Shown: piece after piece, positions 1 through 8,905 of the stretch | Layout of the letters: each line of letters opens with the position of its first letter | How positions within the stretch are numbered: the first letter of the stretch is position 1 | Origin: Acidobacteriota bacterium | Lineage (GTDB): Bacteria > Acidobacteriota > Terriglobia > UBA7540 | Assembly: GCA_902812465.1 (NCBI GenBank) | Contig: CADDZE010000001.1 | Location: 55,546-119,545, forward strand | Direction: 5' to 3' | DNA: 64,000 nucleotides | The notes under the pieces: model-generated | Database searches by the model: none | Told to the model about the DNA's origin: nothing | The model's input: only the letters and a program-made list of their open reading frames with translations | Made by a program: the position numbers and the translations under genes

Positions 1-2846
1 TGATCCCGCAGGAAGGGCAAGTTCTCGACAAAGCTAATCGTGAAGTTCTGCGGGATATCCAACCCCGAAAGACCGTGTTCGGCCCTCACGAAGTCGAGGG
101 GATTCTGCGAGAAGGCGACGGTGTTCGCGCCGGCGAAGGTACCGAAGATTTCGCTTACGTTATCCGTTGTCTTGCTCCAGGTGTAGGCGGCGTGGACGGT
201 CAATTGATGAGCCAGGTTGGTGGCCCGCAACTCCGTCTGCAGCCCTTCGTAGTCGGAAACACCCGTGTTGGTGCGCTCACGAACAACGCCCAGGTTGCAG
301 TTGACCCGGCCCACCGCCGAAGGTACTACGGCCTGGGAGTCCGGGCACGGTGTCACGCCGGAAGGCAGGAGCCCGGGAAAGATAGGCGTCAATGAGCCAC
401 CTGTGCTGGTAAAGAGCTGCGCAATCTCCGGATTCTCGTTGATCGATTGGAAAAGGTTAGCGCCGTGGTTGCCCACGTAACGGGCCTCGAACACGGCTCC
501 CGGCGCCAGCTCGCGTTGCACTCCGAAGGACCACGACTGGACATGGTCGGCGCGGAAGTTCGGGGTGATAGTCGTCTGGTTGAATGACCGGGGGTCAGCT
601 ACACCCAAAGTGAGGAAGGGCGCCAATTCAGCGCGGACCGTCGGGCCAAAAGGTGCCGAAGGCAAGGGGTTGTTGGCCGCTGTGGCTCCAGTGAGTGTCT
701 GCGCCAGCACCTGGGGCGCGGAGCTGGCGATGTTGAGATAAATGTTATAAAAGGGAGGATCGTAACTTAGGCGGTATCCGCCGCGCAGCACCAATTTGCC
801 ACCTCCCCACTGCGGCGTGTACGCGAATCCAGCGCTGGGCCCGAACTCGTTTTTCGGCGCGGGAATGATGGGGAAAGTTCGGACGGAAAGCGGCAGAGCC
901 GGATTGAAGAATGGTTGAGAGCTGGTCTCATTCTTGACCGTCAGGGTGTGGAACAGGTTCGCGGGCTGGCCGAAGTAGGTGTAGGTCAACCCCAGGTTGA
1001 GGGTCAGGTTGGATTTCACTTTCAGGTCGTCACCAAAGTAGAAGAAATTGTCATGCTCTCGGAAATCGAGTGTCGGGGTTCCCAGGGTGATCGAAATTCG
1101 TCGAGGTCGGTTGAGCGCAAAGGCCGAGAAGCCTGCCGCCCCGGGAGTCGTAAACTGAAAATTGCCATTGAAGTTGGGCAAGAACACGTTGGGGGAACGC
1201 TGATAGGTAATGTTCGCTCCGGCCTTGAAGGTATGGAGCCCGCGGGCGTAAGTCCAGTTGTCCTGAAATTGGTAAGTGTTGACGATACGCCCCTGAGGAG
1301 CATTGGTTGCCGGACCGAAACTCAGGAATCCCGATGGCAAGGTCACACGCGTCAGCGCCGTGGCCAGCGAGCCCTGATTGGGAACCGTGTTGCCGATGCC
1401 GTTGCCACCAAACTCCACGTTCAGGCGCCCGTAGCTCAACCGCAGTTCATTGACCATAGCTGGAGTGAAAGAACGAGTCCAGCTGAAGCCGAAGTCAGTG
1501 CCGAACGAGGGCACGTTGGCCGGATAACCGGCGGCCGCGGTGCCAAAGGGGTCGCCGTTCAAGGGCGTAATCTTCTGATAGAGATACCGGCCGTAGAACC
1601 GATTCTTTGCGGTGTTGTAGTCCAAGCGAGTCGTCCAGTCGTATTCGTGGGTTGGAGTGCTGAGTGTGCGCTCCACACCCGAGAACTCCACATCGCATGA
1701 GCCGCCGCTGGCCGTGGTGAGGGTCTCAACCTTGGGGTTGATGGGAGTTGGGTTGCCTCCCTTAATTCCGAAAGGGCCAAACTGCTGCAGCGCCGCCACC
1801 GACGCGCTGCCAGGATAGCAAGCCGCCAGCTGGGTCAGCCCCGTAGGATCGGGTGTCAAATTACCGCTAGAATATACCGAAGAAGAATTCAGTACATCCG
1901 CGTCAAAGCCACCGAAGACAAACAGTTTGTCCTTGATGATCGGTCCTCCGGCGCTCGCCCCACTGAATGTCTCCGTAAAGGAAGGCACTTTGTGTAGCCC
2001 CTCGAAAGCCTTCTGAGTATTGGAGAGGCTGTTGAGCTTGGAATCTCCCAGAGTGCCGAAGACATCTCCGTGCCAGTTGTTAGTGCCGGACCTGGTGATG
2101 ATGTTCACAACCGAGCCTGAATTCCGGCCGTATTCAGGCCCAAAGTTGTTGGTGATCACCTGGTACTCTTGGACGAAATCGGGGTTGCCCAGGAACAGGT
2201 AAGGGCCTGCTACAGAGTTGTCATTATTGTTCTGCCCGTCGATTTGCTGGTCGTTGTTCCGCCCTCGCACACCATTGACAGCGAACCCTACGCCATTCGC
2301 ATTCGAAAACGAGTTGTCACGGCTTTGGACGACGCCCGGCAACTGAAGGGCCAGGAAGTCCAACCCCTGATTCTCCATGACGCCCGGGAACTGCATGATG
2401 GTCGTGTTGCTGATGGTGTTTGATATTTGTGCCTGCGTGCTCTCCAGCAGTGGCGGAGCGGCCGACACCTCAACCGTGGTCGTCACCTCTCCCACCTCAA
2501 GCCGGATGGTGCCTAAGCCGGTGTCGGCCGCGGCGTTCACTTGGACGCCGCTTAGCGTGCTCTGCCGGAACCCCTGTTTGGAAATCGATAGGTTGTAAGT
2601 GCCGACAGGAAGCAGTAACAAATGGAAGACGCCGCTGGAATCTGTTTTCGTTACAGACACTTGGTGGGTCGCGGTGTTGGTGGATGTTACCTCCGCACCT
2701 GGCACGGCCGCTCCGGATGGATCGACCACCGTGCCGGAAATCGACCCCAAGACCACTTGCGCTTCTGCCTTAGGGAGGTAAAGGCCATAAGTCAGGCAGG
2801 CAAGCAGGCCGCCAAGCAGAATCTTGTTTGATCGTTGGCTGGTCAC
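1..2846 (-). CDS. TonB-dependent receptor, Oar-like, with carboxypeptidase-regulatory N-terminus (3' end cut by window)
   Basis: An open frame runs without a stop from a GTG at 2846 off the left edge (948 codons visible). The start has a strong Shine-Dalgarno GAGGAGGG six bases upstream. A signal peptide covers about residues 1-30, ending AEAQ. Residues about 33-115 form a carboxypeptidase-regulatory-like beta-sandwich (GSISGTVVD, PSGAAVPGAEV). A plug-like domain follows (FAVNGVRGRNNDQQIDG, EYGRNSGSVVNIITRSG), then repeated aromatic-rich beta strands of an outer-membrane barrel. This architecture is the Oar/SusC-like receptor family, abundant in Acidobacteriota and presumed to import large ligands; the substrate cannot be read from the sequence. 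The C-terminal barrel lies outside the window. Confidence 0.92.
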   Translation of the reverse strand, partial: MTSQRSNKILLGGLLACLTYGLYLPKAEAQVVLGSISGTVVDPSGAAVPGAEVTSTNTATHQVSVTKTDSSGVFHLLLLPVGTYNLSISKQGFRQSTLSGVQVNAAADTGLGTIRLEVGEVTTTVEVSAAPPLLESTQAQISNTISNTTIMQFPGVMENQGLDFLALQLPGVVQSRDNSFSNANGVGFAVNGVRGRNNDQQIDGQNNNDNSVAGPYLFLGNPDFVQEYQVITNNFGPEYGRNSGSVVNIITRSGTNNWHGDVFGTLGDSKLNSLSNTQKAFEGLHKVPSFTETFSGASAGGPIIKDKLFVFGGFDADVLNSSSVYSSGNLTPDPTGLTQLAACYPGSASVAALQQFGPFGIKGGNPTPINPKVETLTTASGGSCDVEFSGVERTLSTPTHEYDWTTRLDYNTAKNRFYGRYLYQKITPLNGDPFGTAAAGYPANVPSFGTDFGFSWTRSFTPAMVNELRLSYGRLNVEFGGNGIGNTVPNQGSLATALTRVTLPSGFLSFGPATNAPQGRIVNTYQFQDNWTYARGLHTFKAGANITYQRSPNVFLPNFNGNFQFTTPGAAGFSAFALNRPRRISITLGTPTLDFREHDNFFYFGDDLKVKSNLTLNLGLTYTYFGQPANLFHTLTVKNETSSQPFFNPALPLSVRTFPIIPAPKNEFGPSAGFAYTPQWGGGKLVLRGGYRLSYDPPFYNIYLNIASSAPQVLAQTLTGATAANNPLPSAPFGPTVRAELAPFLTLGVADPRSFNQTTITPNFRADHVQSWSFGVQRELAPGAVFEARYVGNHGANLFQSINENPEIAQLFTSTGGSLTPIFPGLLPSGVTPCPDSQAVVPSAVGRVNCNLGVVRERTNTGVSDYEGLQTELRATNLAHQLTVHAAYTWSKTTDNVSEIFGTFAGANTVAFSQNPLDFVRAEHGLSGLDIPQNFTISFVENLPFLRD

Positions 2847-3321
2847 GACGAACCCTCCTCTTGATCGCTTTCTGAGCATGGCGCAGCCGTTGCCACTTGG
2901 GCGCTAGGAAGCGCGACTGCCAACCACCCGGATGAGCCGTTCGTGTGAGGAGTCGCCCAGGCCGCCACGCGCAGGCGTGATACTTCCCTGCACAACCCCT
3001 GCCAAACCATCCCTCAGCAGCTAAGTTCTTGGTGCGGCGGGGGACTTGCACCCTTTAGTATCTCGGTGAATGGCGTGGTCTGATGAAAAATGGAAGCCCG
3101 ATACTGAATTTCATAACACGCCGCGCCCTCCCAACAGGCAGACTAAGCCGGAGATTCGAGTGCCCAACGGAGCCAATAACCCCAAACGTCTAGGCATGAG
3201 ATAGGGTTCAAGTCTTACAATGCTGGAGATGACGCACGCAAACTGGGAAGATACCAGTCCCGCTGGCGTGTGATGACGCGCAAGGAAGCAAGTAAGACTT
3301 TGGAAAGGGCGGACTTGCGAA
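2847..3321. other. Divergent intergenic region between TonB receptor and amidase, no gene seen
   Basis: This 475-base stretch separates two divergently transcribed genes, so it should contain promoters for both. I see the receptor's ribosome binding site next to 2846 and a purine-rich GGAAAGGGCG shortly before the amidase start. I could not assign a convincing -35/-10 pair, riboswitch or small gene. Short open frames here have no recognisable protein features. Confidence 0.5.
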
Positions 3322-4746
3322 ATGGAAACGCTGGTCACCTACAGCGCCTGTGAGATGGCGGCGATGGTGCGTGCCCGCAATGTTTCACCCCGCGAGCTGG
3401 CTGAGGCGCATCTGGCACAGATTGAACGCGTGAATCCCATGATCAATGCGTTTGTCGATGTCGACGCGGAGCGGGTCCGAAAGGCAGCTGGCGATGCGGA
3501 GGCCGCAGCGATGAAGAATGAAATGCGCGGGCCACTGCACGGGGTTCCCCTCACCATTAAGAGCTCGATTGACGTGGCCGGGCTCCGCTGCGAGGCCGGC
3601 TCACGGCTTCGGTCCGGCTACGTCGCGGCGAAGGACGCGCCGCTAGTGAGCCGGCTCAAGTCCGCCGGTGCGATTATTCTCGGCAACACTAACATCCCTG
3701 AGTTCCTCATGGCATACGAAACGGACAACCTGATCCAGGGGCGCACCAACAACCCTTGGGACCCGGCGCGGACGCCGGGCGGCTCCAGCGGCGGCGAGTC
3801 CGCGGCAATCGCCGCGTGTTGCTCAGCCGCGGGTGTCGGCAGCGATGGCGGCGGGTCCATCCGTATCCCGGCCCACTTCACCGGGATTTGCGGACTGAAG
3901 CCGACCCCAGGGCGCATTCCCGCCACCGGGCATTTCCCGAGCTGCACTGGAGCCCTCGCACAACTGGGCGTCGTGGGACCGATGGCCAGGACCGTGGAAG
4001 ACCTTCGAATGATGTTTGAAGTGATGGCCGGCCCAGACATCGGCGACCCCTCGGCAGCACCTGTGCCGCTGCGGCGGATCAGCGAGGATGACCTCCGCAA
4101 GCTACGCATCGGCTATTTCGAGGACGACGGCCGCACGGCCGTCACGCCCGAAACCCGCGCGGCCGTGGCTACCGCGGCGCGTGCTTTGAGTGAATGCGGC
4201 TTTAGAGTGGTCCCGTTCCGTCCGGGTGGCTTGACCCGTGCCCGAGAACTCTGGTGGACGTTGTTCGGACCTGGCGTGGCCGCGGCTTTCGCCTCGATGC
4301 TGGCGAGCCGCGAGGCAGAGCTCAGCCCGCTTTTTCTCGAATATTTGGGGCGGGTACGTGCGTCGCCGCCGCTGACTCTGCAAACACTGATGAACACCCT
4401 GGCGGAGCGCGACACTCTTCGCGCCGAGGTTTTGGAGCAGATGCAACAGATTCCGGTATTGCTCTGCCCCGTCTGCGCGATTCCCGCCTTCCGCCACGGC
4501 GAGCGCGAATGGGTCGTTGGCGGGCAGCGCGTTGCCTACCTGGAAGTTGACTGCGACGTGATGACCTATACCCAATGGTGGAACCTGCTGGGCTTCCCGG
4601 CCGTCGCTGTGCCCGTTGGGCATTCTCCCGAAGGCTTGCCGATCGGAGTCCAGGTGGTCGGCCGCCCATGGGAAGAGGAAGAGATTCTTGCTGTGGCGCG
4701 AACGATCGAGCGGGCCGTCGGCGGGTGGCGGCCGCCGTTTCAGTGA
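3322..4746 (+). CDS. Amidase signature (AS) family amidase
   Basis: A 474-residue protein of normal length for the amidase signature family. It has the full Ser-cisSer-Lys triad: Lys80 in PLTIKSS, Ser155/156 in TPGGSSGGES, and the nucleophile Ser179 in GSDGGGSIR. It should hydrolyse a carboxylic amide; the closest functional relatives range from fatty-acid amide hydrolase-like enzymes to stand-alone GatA paralogues. The GatB and GatC partners are not nearby, so a transamidation role is unlikely. ATG at 3322 is preceded by GGAAAGGGCG. The gene stands alone between two gene-poor stretches. The substrate is unknown. Confidence 0.9.
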   Translation: METLVTYSACEMAAMVRARNVSPRELAEAHLAQIERVNPMINAFVDVDAERVRKAAGDAEAAAMKNEMRGPLHGVPLTIKSSIDVAGLRCEAGSRLRSGYVAAKDAPLVSRLKSAGAIILGNTNIPEFLMAYETDNLIQGRTNNPWDPARTPGGSSGGESAAIAACCSAAGVGSDGGGSIRIPAHFTGICGLKPTPGRIPATGHFPSCTGALAQLGVVGPMARTVEDLRMMFEVMAGPDIGDPSAAPVPLRRISEDDLRKLRIGYFEDDGRTAVTPETRAAVATAARALSECGFRVVPFRPGGLTRARELWWTLFGPGVAAAFASMLASREAELSPLFLEYLGRVRASPPLTLQTLMNTLAERDTLRAEVLEQMQQIPVLLCPVCAIPAFRHGEREWVVGGQRVAYLEVDCDVMTYTQWWNLLGFPAVAVPVGHSPEGLPIGVQVVGRPWEEEEILAVARTIERAVGGWRPPFQ

Positions 4747-5324
4747 CCCGCCGAGAGAACCTAGGCTTTGTCGCCTACTGCGATGGTTCCGAAGGTCTTT
4801 GAGGAACCTGGCGCGCCCGAGGGAGTCCGCCGGGTAGCAGCAGGGCGGTTTGGCAGCGAACTTCATCAACGCGAAGGCCAACCGCGGACGCAGTCGCCGG
4901 ATGAATTAGTCCAGCTCACGCCCGCCGCGGCGGACACTTTTCCTGGCCGGACACCGGCAAGAGACAGGCCAACCCATACTGCGCATCAGCACTTTCTCAT
5001 GCTTCTCATCGCTACGACTCCCAACGGCTAAGGGTCAACGGCCGTGACCCGGAGGACCGCCTCGCTGCGTGGCTCAAAGGCCGGCTCGTTCCTCCGAAAC
5101 TCAAGATCGGTAATCCTCGGCTTCCTTCCGGAAAAAGGTCGACTTGGCATGTTGCGACCCAACACGGACACATACGACAAGGGTGCCCCACAAGGAGTAC
5201 GCAGCACGCGTCCCGACTTGCGAGCTCATTCCACTCCTGATTCTGGCGGGCCCGCGGATTGCTAGACGCCGTCGAGGCACGTAAGTCCCAGCTCCGTCAG
5301 CCTTTCTCTTAGGCGGTTGTCCTT
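4747..5324. other. 578-base region without a supported gene
   Basis: The region lies between the 3' ends of the amidase (plus) and the cytochrome gene (minus), so these genes converge on it. Several short frames occur on both strands, including one at about 5015-5250 with a faintly protein-like composition, but none has a start with a ribosome binding site or a recognisable motif. No strong terminator hairpin was seen. It may contain remnants of a lost gene. Confidence 0.4.
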
Positions 5325-5702
5325 TCACGGGCCCAGGGACTTCAGGTAGCTGATAATCTGCCACCGTTCCGGGTCAGGTAGCTTGGACCACGACGGCATA
5401 CCACGACGTAGGTTGCCGTTCACCAGCAACCAGTGCAGATCTCCCTCTGTGGCTTGTTGCTGGACGCGCAGGCTCCGGAGGGATGGGGCCTTGCCCAGGC
5501 CTTGGGCGTTCTTGCCGTGGCACTTGGCGCAATGCTCAGCGTACAGACGCCCGCCCGCCGCGACCGCATCGGGCTGGCCACGAAGCGGATTCGGCCGCGC
5601 GTGCTCGCGAGCTGGCACCTCTTTCAACCAGGTACCGTTGGCAGCCGCCAGTAACCCTATGGCCGAAGCGAACACCAGCAAGATGAGTCGTGGGCGGATC
5701 AC
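5325..5702 (-). CDS. Small membrane-anchored c-type cytochrome
   Basis: 125 residues with an N-terminal hydrophobic signal/anchor (about residues 5-22) and a class I cytochrome c domain. The haem attachment site is C58-A-K-C61-H62, and Met102 in RRGMPSW is the likely sixth ligand. The C-terminal helix (RWQIISYLKSLGP) is typical of mono-haem cytochromes of the cbb3/caa3-accessory type. It would act in the periplasm as an electron carrier. Its start overlaps the stop of the upstream outer-membrane-like gene by four bases, so the two are translationally coupled. The redox partner is not evident from the window. Confidence 0.88.
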   Translation of the reverse strand: MIRPRLILLVFASAIGLLAAANGTWLKEVPAREHARPNPLRGQPDAVAAGGRLYAEHCAKCHGKNAQGLGKAPSLRSLRVQQQATEGDLHWLLVNGNLRRGMPSWSKLPDPERWQIISYLKSLGP

Positions 5703-6802
5703 CGGGTACCTCCGCGGCGAAAGGCGGAGACGGCGCGGCCTAGCGCTTGGCCGATTTCGTAGGAGACGCCGAAGCGGTAGATCAGCGGCAGGCTGTAGCT
5801 GTTCAGCCCGAACTGGGGCGAGAGGGACAGGGCAAGGCCGTTCGGAGACTTCCAGTTGAGGGTTGGACCCAGGTAATGAGAGGTCAGTCGGGTGCCAAAG
5901 CGGTAGCGATCACCTAACCCGCCATACATTTCCACTCCCGCGACGAAGCGCTCACGGCAGAACCCGCAGGGGCGCGGGCTTGCCATCAGGCGGAGGGGCC
6001 GACTAAGCCCCAGGGCATAGCCAAACTCCCAGGGATTATTGGCAAGATTCTTTTCGGCAATGAAATTCTCGCTGATGTTCCACCCTCCCACATTGCTGCC
6101 CAGAATCAGTCTCAGTTCTATCTCCCGTTCTTTCTCCTGGCGCGCTTCACCGTTGGGATTGGTCAAGTCGGCCTTGCCGTCGTGCCCTACCACTTCGCGC
6201 AGCGCCTTATCTGCGCTGATGTTTGCGAATTCGGTGTATAGAACCGGGTTAATCCAGTGCTCCCGCAGCAGGGGGCGCAGGCGATTCTCCCAGCGGTAGC
6301 CGGTAAAGATGGTGCTATCGTGAAAGGTGGACTGGCCATCCAAGTAAAACTCGGATGTCCACCAGCCCTTCACCCCGTACTCGAATTCCAGGGTGCTCCC
6401 TACAAAGCGATTCCCTCCAAGCGGCTTGCCGGTGGCGCTGAGGAATGCGATTTCGAGATTGCCCGGCTCCTCCATATCATGGCTGTAAGTAACGAAGTAC
6501 GGCCATTCCTGCGCCACAGAAGTGCTTGGACTGGCCGCTAGGGTGACGGCCACCCAAAGGGCGCATTGCAGGCCTGAAAGCGTCGTAGACAGAACTCTTT
6601 TTGACCACTTCCTGTTCCCGTCTGTGGAGAGGACAGGACGGGGACTCGCCAGAATGGATGGCTCGAGTGAAGTTGGCGCCCCTACGCGGGCACGCGAGGT
6701 TGAAGTAATGTCGGCTCCACAAAGTTTCCGCGGGCGGACGGAGGTAAGAAGGGGCGAATCGGGAAACACACTAGCTGGACTGCAGAGGCTTCCGCCAGGC
6801 AT
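5699..6802 (-). CDS. Putative outer-membrane beta-barrel protein of unknown function
   Basis: 367 residues. A signal peptide ending in SVAQ is at residues 66-98, unusually far from the N-terminus; residues 1-65 look like non-exported leader. The ATG at 6802 nevertheless has a good ribosome binding site (AAGGAGAG, spacing about 5). No in-frame ATG lies nearer the signal, so either the leader is real or initiation uses a rare codon. The mature part is rich in alternating aromatic beta strands with a C-terminal barrel-like pattern (LIYRFGVSYEIG). It is followed by, and overlaps, the cytochrome gene, and lies downstream of the Fur-family regulator. I do not recognise a characterised family. Confidence 0.7.
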   Translation of the reverse strand: MPGGSLCSPASVFPDSPLLTSVRPRKLCGADITSTSRARVGAPTSLEPSILASPRPVLSTDGNRKWSKRVLSTTLSGLQCALWVAVTLAASPSTSVAQEWPYFVTYSHDMEEPGNLEIAFLSATGKPLGGNRFVGSTLEFEYGVKGWWTSEFYLDGQSTFHDSTIFTGYRWENRLRPLLREHWINPVLYTEFANISADKALREVVGHDGKADLTNPNGEARQEKEREIELRLILGSNVGGWNISENFIAEKNLANNPWEFGYALGLSRPLRLMASPRPCGFCRERFVAGVEMYGGLGDRYRFGTRLTSHYLGPTLNWKSPNGLALSLSPQFGLNSYSLPLIYRFGVSYEIGQALGRAVSAFRRGGTR

Positions 6803-6945
6803 CGGTTCTCTCCTTGGTTGAAGTGCTGGCAGACTTCGCCTATACTGCAGACGGTCGCCAGCCCTAGGTTGTCGATCAGGGGGCCCCTACAGCGCTTCGC
6901 CACAAGTCCCTGTATGGGGCCCGCTCGTTGCTGTCAAGCTTGAGT

Positions 6946-7431
6946 TCACGGGCAGGGGGAAGGCTTTTCCCCTCCTTCCGGCCCAACTGCTCTGGCGCGA
7001 CAAGCCGGGCAGCGCCCACCGATTTCAAGCCGGGCCACCTCCACGTCAAAGCCCTGGCGCACGATCTCCTCTTTGAGCTGTTCGAAAAGGGGGCTGGTGG
7101 ATTCTTCGATTCTCCCGCAGATCAAACAAGCCAGGTGAAAGTGGTCGCTGCCTGTCTTGGCCTCGTAATAGTGCTTTTCTCCGTTCAGGTGCATCAGGTC
7201 GAGTTCATCGATCAGACGGTGCCGTTTGAGCAGGTCAAGCGTGCGATACACCGTAGCTCGATGGATGCTAGGCAAGCGCTGCTGGGCGAGCCGGAGAAGC
7301 CCGGCCGCGTCCAGGTGCTCCTGAGCCCCCTGGATCAGCTCGAATAGGAGTCGGCGCTGCGCCGTGATGCGGAGCCCATGCAAGCGAGCATCGGCTAACA
7401 GGGAGCGGTGTTCAGAGGGTTGGTTGGCCAC
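6946..7431 (-). CDS. Fur/PerR-family metal-dependent transcriptional regulator
   Basis: 161 residues with the Fur fold: a winged helix at about 10-85 (GLRITAQRR, HRATVYRTLDLLKR) and a metal-binding dimerisation domain. The ligand motif is H97-F-H99-L-A-C102-L-I-C105, and a second Cys pair is C141-P-A-C144, giving the structural CxxC...CxxC zinc site. The start is GTG at 7431 with no clear Shine-Dalgarno. It may respond to iron, peroxide, zinc or manganese; the sequence does not settle which. Two matching inverted repeats at 7442-7457 and 7485-7500 lie immediately upstream, suggesting autoregulation. The downstream barrel/cytochrome pair may belong to its regulon. Confidence 0.9.
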   Translation of the reverse strand: MANQPSEHRSLLADARLHGLRITAQRRLLFELIQGAQEHLDAAGLLRLAQQRLPSIHRATVYRTLDLLKRHRLIDELDLMHLNGEKHYYEAKTGSDHFHLACLICGRIEESTSPLFEQLKEEIVRQGFDVEVARLEIGGRCPACRARAVGPEGGEKPSPCP

Positions 7432-7441
7432 TATGGCTAGA

Positions 7442-7457
7442 CGCGACTGAGTCGCAT
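7442..7457. promoter_or_regulatory. Candidate operator 1 upstream of the Fur-family gene
   Basis: CGCGACTGAGTCGCAT contains a perfect six-base inverted repeat, GCGACT-G-AGTCGC. It lies 11 bases upstream of the GTG start, overlapping where a ribosome binding site would be. The same CGCGAC-N3-GTCGCAT string recurs at 7485-7500. Inverted repeats with a 6-1-6 layout are typical of Fur-family dimer sites, but assignment to this regulator is inference. Confidence 0.55.
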
Positions 7458-7484
7458 GATTTCACCTTGGCACTCCCTCTTTCA

Positions 7485-7500
7485 CGCGACGGTGTCGCAT
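7485..7500. promoter_or_regulatory. Candidate operator 2 upstream of the Fur-family gene
   Basis: CGCGACGGTGTCGCAT matches operator 1 at 13 of 16 positions, differing only in the central three bases. Its start is 43 bases from that of the first copy, about four helical turns, so both sites would face the same side of the DNA. Confidence 0.55.
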
Positions 7501-7538
7501 AAACCATTCAAAATAAACTTTCTATACCAAACAGTGCA

Positions 7539-7567
7539 AATTAACCTCTCGCCCTCCGCCGTGTCAA
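7539..7567 (-). promoter_or_regulatory. Sigma-70-type promoter for the Fur-family gene
   Basis: Reading the minus strand, TTGACA (7567-7562) and TTAATT (7544-7539) are separated by 17 bases. The predicted start near 7532 leaves an untranslated leader of about 100 bases that contains both candidate operators. The rest of the 7432-7762 interval holds no supported gene. Confidence 0.55.
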
Positions 7568-7762
7568 GAACTTTTTCACCCTTACCCGCCATCGCCACGC
7601 TCTCTCCGGTCCGTCGACGAGCGGCGCAGGCTGCTTCCCGGCCGCGGGAGGCCTCAGCGTTTACGCCTGTTGTCGGCAACTTCCGGCGCAACGCCTTCTC
7701 CCCCTTGCCCGGGCATGAAGGCAGGATGGGGGCAGTCATCGAGGCCGCGAATTACCGTCTCT

Positions 7763-8755
7763 TCACTGGGAAGGGGCGAAATAGCCGTTTTTGGCGCGGA
7801 CGCGGAGCCCCTTTTGCAGAGGTTCCAGGGTAATGGTGCGGAAGGTTCCGTCGCGCGCTGGATTGGAGGAAATGTAAGCCAAGCTGTACTGGCTGCGGAG
7901 CTCGCGAGAAATCTCCTGAAAGTTCTCAGCGAGGTCGCTGGCTTCAAAGGGGAAGAAAGCTTGGCCGCCGGTCTGGTCGGCGAGGTATCGCAGCACCTTG
8001 TCGCCGTGGGTGTCGATGCCGGAGCGGTTGGTACTGATGGCGTAGATCGTGACTTCGGCCCGCTGAGCCATGGAGAGGGCTTCGTCGCGCGAGTGCTGGC
8101 TGTTATTGTCACGCCCGTCGCTGATGAGGATCATGACGCGGCGGAGGTAGGGTTCGGGTGGGGGCAGCAGCATCATTTTTTCCTTGCAGGCGAAATAGAT
8201 CGCATCGTAAAGCCCGGTACCGCCGCCTGCCTGCAAGCTACGAATGGCCTGCGAAAGCTTCTCCAAGTCGTCGGTGTAGTCCTGTAGAAGCTGCGGCTCG
8301 ATGTCAAAGCCGACCACGAAGGCCTGATCCTTACCCGGGCGGAGGATATCGTTCAGAAAGTCGATGGCAGCTTCTTCTTCAAAGCGCAGGCGGTCGCGGA
8401 TGCTATTGCTGGTGTCGATGAGGATGCCGATGCGCAGCGGCAGATTAGTTTCGCGGTCGAAGAAGCGAATGGTCTGCGGCTTGTTGTCTTCCAGGACGCG
8501 AAAGTCATCCTTCGTCAGATCCAGGACGAGGTGATTCTTTTTGTCCGTCACCGTGAACAGGACATTGACTAAGTTGACGTTGACCCGGATGGGCTTGGAG
8601 GCGGTGGCTTGTTGACCGTTCGACGGTGGAGCGGCTGCCTTTTCTCCGGGGGCTGGTGGCGCCGATGGCGAGGTCACGGGCGCCTGCGCTCCCAAGCATC
8701 CGCAGGCCCCCAGCATGACCAGCCCTGCTGCGATGACCCGGCGTGGCATGGACAT
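7763..8755 (-). CDS. VWFA-domain protein of the acidobacterial secreted/lipoprotein type
   Basis: 330 residues. The N-terminus is a signal peptide with a lipobox-like GACGC (Cys18 or Cys20), followed by a Pro/Ala-rich linker to about residue 54. A beta domain (NLVNVLFTVTDKKNH) leads into a von Willebrand A domain with a complete MIDAS: D114-T-S116-N-S118, T180 in GGGTGLYDA, and D213 in ISDGRDN. This arrangement matches the VWFA-related family expanded in Acidobacteria. It is presumably exported and binds a partner through a divalent metal. The start lies about 150 bases from the divergent DUF2252 gene. Its partner is unknown. Confidence 0.9.
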   Translation of the reverse strand: MSMPRRVIAAGLVMLGACGCLGAQAPVTSPSAPPAPGEKAAAPPSNGQQATASKPIRVNVNLVNVLFTVTDKKNHLVLDLTKDDFRVLEDNKPQTIRFFDRETNLPLRIGILIDTSNSIRDRLRFEEEAAIDFLNDILRPGKDQAFVVGFDIEPQLLQDYTDDLEKLSQAIRSLQAGGGTGLYDAIYFACKEKMMLLPPPEPYLRRVMILISDGRDNNSQHSRDEALSMAQRAEVTIYAISTNRSGIDTHGDKVLRYLADQTGGQAFFPFEASDLAENFQEISRELRSQYSLAYISSNPARDGTFRTITLEPLQKGLRVRAKNGYFAPSQ

Positions 8756-8905
8756 AAAAATTATAGGGATGCGCGTATCCGAGCGTCAATAGAGCCGGCC
8801 GAACGAACAACCGAACACCCAACCGCGCCTGTGCTCCCCGGTTTGACCAGCTCATTCCCGCCCAGGTATGCTGGCCTGCCGCGCAAGTGGCTCGAGGAGC
8901 GCCGA

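Noticed and set aside
915..1700. 261-codon plus-strand frame
   Set aside because: The opposite strand carries the continuous TonB receptor frame with convincing motifs throughout.
2847..3120. Possible riboswitch in the TonB receptor leader (GTGCAAGTCCCCC and GTGGCAACGGC pieces)
   Set aside because: The pieces do not assemble into a cobalamin, SAM or c-di-GMP consensus.
4768..5265. Short plus-strand frames after the amidase gene
   Set aside because: No ribosome binding site, motif or hydrophobic pattern supports them.
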